From assembly GCA_947455695.1 (NCBI GenBank), contig CANGRN010000056.1, forward strand, positions 1-7,505: a stretch of 7,505 nucleotides of DNA. Reading direction: 5' to 3'. The notes beneath the pieces are model-generated. The model was given only the letters and a program-made list of their open reading frames with translations, was not told where the DNA came from and did no database searches. The position numbers and the translations under genes were made by a program. This document shows, piece after piece, positions 4,694 to 7,505 of the stretch; position 1 is the first letter of the stretch; each line of letters begins with the position of its first letter. Source of the stretch: Alphaproteobacteria bacterium (GTDB lineage Bacteria; Pseudomonadota; Alphaproteobacteria; Micropepsales; Micropepsaceae).

Positions 4694-6463
4694 TTACTCC
4701 TCGTCGTCGGCCTCGGCGGCGGCACCCTTCTTCTTGGGGGTCTTCTTCTTGAGGGCCGCGCCCAGGATGTCGCCAAGGCTGGCGCCCGAATCCGAGGACC
4801 CGAACTGCGCCACGGCTTCCTTCTCTTCCGAGATTTCGCGGGCCTTGATGGACAGGCTGACCTTGCGGCTGGCCTTGTCGATGCTGGTCACCAGCGCGTC
4901 GACCTTGTCGCCCTTGCCGAAGCGTTCCGGGCGCTGGTCGTTGCGGTCGCGGGCCAGGTCGGCACGGCGGATGAAGGCGCGCACGCCGCCTTCGATTTCC
5001 ACTTCGATGCCGCCGTCATTCACTTCCGTGACCGAGCCGGTAACGACCGAACCCTTGCGCAAGGCGCCGCCCGAGGCGCCGGCCTTTTCGATCGGGTCGT
5101 TCTCGAGCTGCTTGATGCCGAGCGAGACGCGCTCCTTCTCGATATCGATGTCCAGGACCTTGGCCTTCACAACCTGGCCCTTTTCATAGGTCTTGATGGC
5201 TTCCTCGCCCGGGGTCGACCAGGACAGGTCCGACAGATGGACCATGCCGTCGATATCCGAATCCAGGCCGATGAACAGGCCGAACTCGGTGATGGACTTG
5301 ATCTCGCCCTCGATGGTGCTGCCCGCCGGATGGTTGGCGGTGAAGGAGTTCCAGGGGTTTTCCTGGGTCTGCTTCAAGCCAAGGCTGATGCGGCGCTTGT
5401 TGGAGTCCACTTCGAGCACGGCGACGTCCACATCCGTGCCGGGGGTGACCAGCTTGGAGGGGGCCATGTTCTTCTTGACCCAGGACATTTCCGAAACATG
5501 GACCAGGCCTTCGACGCCCGGTTCCAGCTCCACAAAGGCGCCGTAATCGGTGACGTTGGTGACCTTGCCCTTGAACTGCACGCCCACCGGGTACTTGGCG
5601 GCGACGCCTTCCCAGGGATCGGTCTGCAGCTGCTTCATGCCCAGGCTGATGCGCTGGGTTTCGTGGTTGATCTTGATGATCTGCACGGTGACGGTCTGGC
5701 CTACCGACAGCACTTCGGTCGGGTGCGAGACGCGGCGCCAGGCTATGTCGGTGACGTGCAACAGGCCGTCCACGCCGCCCAGGTCCACGAAGGCGCCATA
5801 GTCGGTGATGTTCTTGACCACGCCTTCGACGATCTGCTTTTCCTGCAGCGAAGCCACCAGCGAGGTGCGTTCCTCGGCGCGGCGTTCTTCCAGGACGGCG
5901 CGGCGCGACACCACGATATTGCCGCGGCGGCGGTCCATCTTCAGGATCTGGAACAGCTGCGGCTGATTCATCAGCGGGCCGACATCGCGCATCGGGCGCA
6001 CGTCAACCTGGGAACCGGGCAGGAAGGCCACGGCGCCGTCGAGATCGACGGTGAAGCCGCCCTTGACGCGGCCGAAGATCACGCCGGTGACGCGGGTGAC
6101 GTCGTTGAACGCCTTTTCCAGCTTGACCCAGCTTTCTTCGCGGCGGGCCTTGTCACGGGACAGGACAGCTTCGCCGAGGGCGTTCTCGACGCGCTCCAGG
6201 TAAACTTCCACCGTGTCGCCCACCTTGATGTCGGCGGGGATGCCCGGCATGGCGAATTCTTTGAGGGAGATGCGGCCTTCGGTCGTCAGGCCGACGTCCA
6301 CCATGGCGAAGTCGTTTTCAATGGCGACGATGGTGCCCTTGATGACCTGGCCTTCCTGGGGGGACTGGGTTTCGAAGCTTTGCTCCAGCATCGCGGCGAA
6401 ATCTTCGCGCGAAGGCGTGGACATGGATTCAACGGTGCGGTCTTTGGTTGCGGCGCGAGCCAT
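4694..6463 (-). CDS. rpsA: 30S ribosomal protein S1
   Basis: S1 binds mRNA on the 30S subunit and helps it unfold and load, especially messages with weak Shine-Dalgarno sites. The protein is 589 residues with six S1 (OB-fold) repeats at about 37-104, 121-187, 208-276, 294-363, 381-450 and 470-540. Repeats 3-5 carry the classic pattern, such as NITDYGAFVDLGGVDGLLHV and VTDYGAFVELEPGVEGLVHV, each ending near RISLG(M/L)KQ. The tail (541-589) is Ala-, Lys- and acid-rich, ending AEADDEE. The start at 6463 (MARAATKDRTVESM) is chosen for AGGAA about 10 bases upstream. ATGs at 6490 and 6424 are alternatives without a good site. The frame stays open back through cmk by chance, so a longer product is not real. 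It is the last gene of the aroA-cmk-rpsA operon, 128 bases after cmk, and is followed by a strong terminator. Confidence 0.97.
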   Translation of the reverse strand: MARAATKDRTVESMSTPSREDFAAMLEQSFETQSPQEGQVIKGTIVAIENDFAMVDVGLTTEGRISLKEFAMPGIPADIKVGDTVEVYLERVENALGEAVLSRDKARREESWVKLEKAFNDVTRVTGVIFGRVKGGFTVDLDGAVAFLPGSQVDVRPMRDVGPLMNQPQLFQILKMDRRRGNIVVSRRAVLEERRAEERTSLVASLQEKQIVEGVVKNITDYGAFVDLGGVDGLLHVTDIAWRRVSHPTEVLSVGQTVTVQIIKINHETQRISLGMKQLQTDPWEGVAAKYPVGVQFKGKVTNVTDYGAFVELEPGVEGLVHVSEMSWVKKNMAPSKLVTPGTDVDVAVLEVDSNKRRISLGLKQTQENPWNSFTANHPAGSTIEGEIKSITEFGLFIGLDSDIDGMVHLSDLSWSTPGEEAIKTYEKGQVVKAKVLDIDIEKERVSLGIKQLENDPIEKAGASGGALRKGSVVTGSVTEVNDGGIEVEIEGGVRAFIRRADLARDRNDQRPERFGKGDKVDALVTSIDKASRKVSLSIKAREISEEKEAVAQFGSSDSGASLGDILGAALKKKTPKKKGAAAEADDEE

Positions 6464-6591
6464 TCGGGTAAGTTCCTGTACGTCATGCATGCCAACCGGC
6501 AGCGATGCTGCGGCGGACTTCCCAGGCGGGATGCCCGGGCGTTTGGGTTTTGGAGAAGTAAGCGGGATGCCCTTTAGGCCGCCGGGCCTCC
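6464..6591 (-). promoter_or_regulatory. rpsA leader with repeated short hairpins
   Basis: This 128-base gap between cmk and rpsA is unusually long for an operon whose previous junction overlaps. In mRNA sense it holds an 11-base direct repeat, GGGCATCCCGC, at 6572-6562 and 6536-6526 (36 bases apart). Each copy can fold as a GGG/CCC mini-stem with a CAU loop; the second extends to CGGG/CCCG. A third hairpin, GCAGC-ATC-GCTGC (6511-6499), follows. E. coli rpsA is autoregulated by S1 binding to a leader with several hairpins and a weak Shine-Dalgarno; a similar role here is inference. A separate rpsA promoter could also lie here, but I see no clear one. Confidence 0.45.

Positions 6592-7505
<914 letters not shown>

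Noticed and set aside
5237..6577. 446-codon open frame on the plus strand, antisense to rpsA
   Set aside because: It is rich in His, Gly, Asp and Ala, with no recognisable domain; it mirrors the strong codon bias of rpsA.

Overview
This 7.5 kb window is GC-rich chromosomal DNA, most likely from an alphaproteobacterium. The main grounds are the aroA-cmk-rpsA order, a six-domain ribosomal protein S1 with an alphaproteobacterial-type acidic/lysine-rich tail, strong G/C preference at codon third positions, and a short lysine-rich histone H1-like gene beside rpsA. I cannot place it more finely. I see no mobile element, CRISPR array, tRNA or rRNA. No gap between genes exceeds about 180 bases, counting the two small ORFs at 916-1169 as genes.

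Layout. (1) Positions 1-1169, minus strand: a DipZ/CcdA-type cytochrome c biogenesis and thiol-redox membrane protein, cut off by the window start. Two small ORFs (33 and 51 codons) that overlap by ATGA precede it. (2) Positions 1170-1350: a divergent intergenic region with a tandem 11-bp repeat and a small hairpin over the next gene's Shine-Dalgarno. (3) Positions 1351-3176, plus strand: two tandem, paralogous EamA-family (DMT superfamily) exporters that overlap by ATGA. (4) Positions 3183-4198, minus strand, convergent with the exporters: two tandem, paralogous secreted small cupin proteins. (5) Positions 4261-4534, minus strand: a lysine-rich H1-like protein with its own rho-independent terminator. 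(6) Positions 4643-7505, minus strand: the aroA (3' end)-cmk-rpsA operon, closed by a strong rho-independent terminator. aroA and cmk overlap by ATGA. A 128-base leader with repeated short hairpins lies between cmk and rpsA.

How the genes may work together: aroA-cmk-rpsA is the well-known housekeeping cluster (aromatic amino acid synthesis, CMP phosphorylation, translation). The DipZ-like protein and the EamA pair are transcribed divergently. Since E. coli EamA exports O-acetylserine and cysteine, and CcdA/DipZ proteins move reductant across the inner membrane, a shared role in periplasmic thiol balance is possible but is only inference. The cupin pair is predicted to be periplasmic and has no recognised function.

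The least ordinary points are: the small ORFs upstream of dipZ, an SD-sequestering hairpin in front of dipZ, the repeated hairpins in the rpsA leader, the diverged metal-ligand set of the two cupins, and near-identical DNA at the 3' ends of the exporter pair. None of these amounts to a demonstrated new system.
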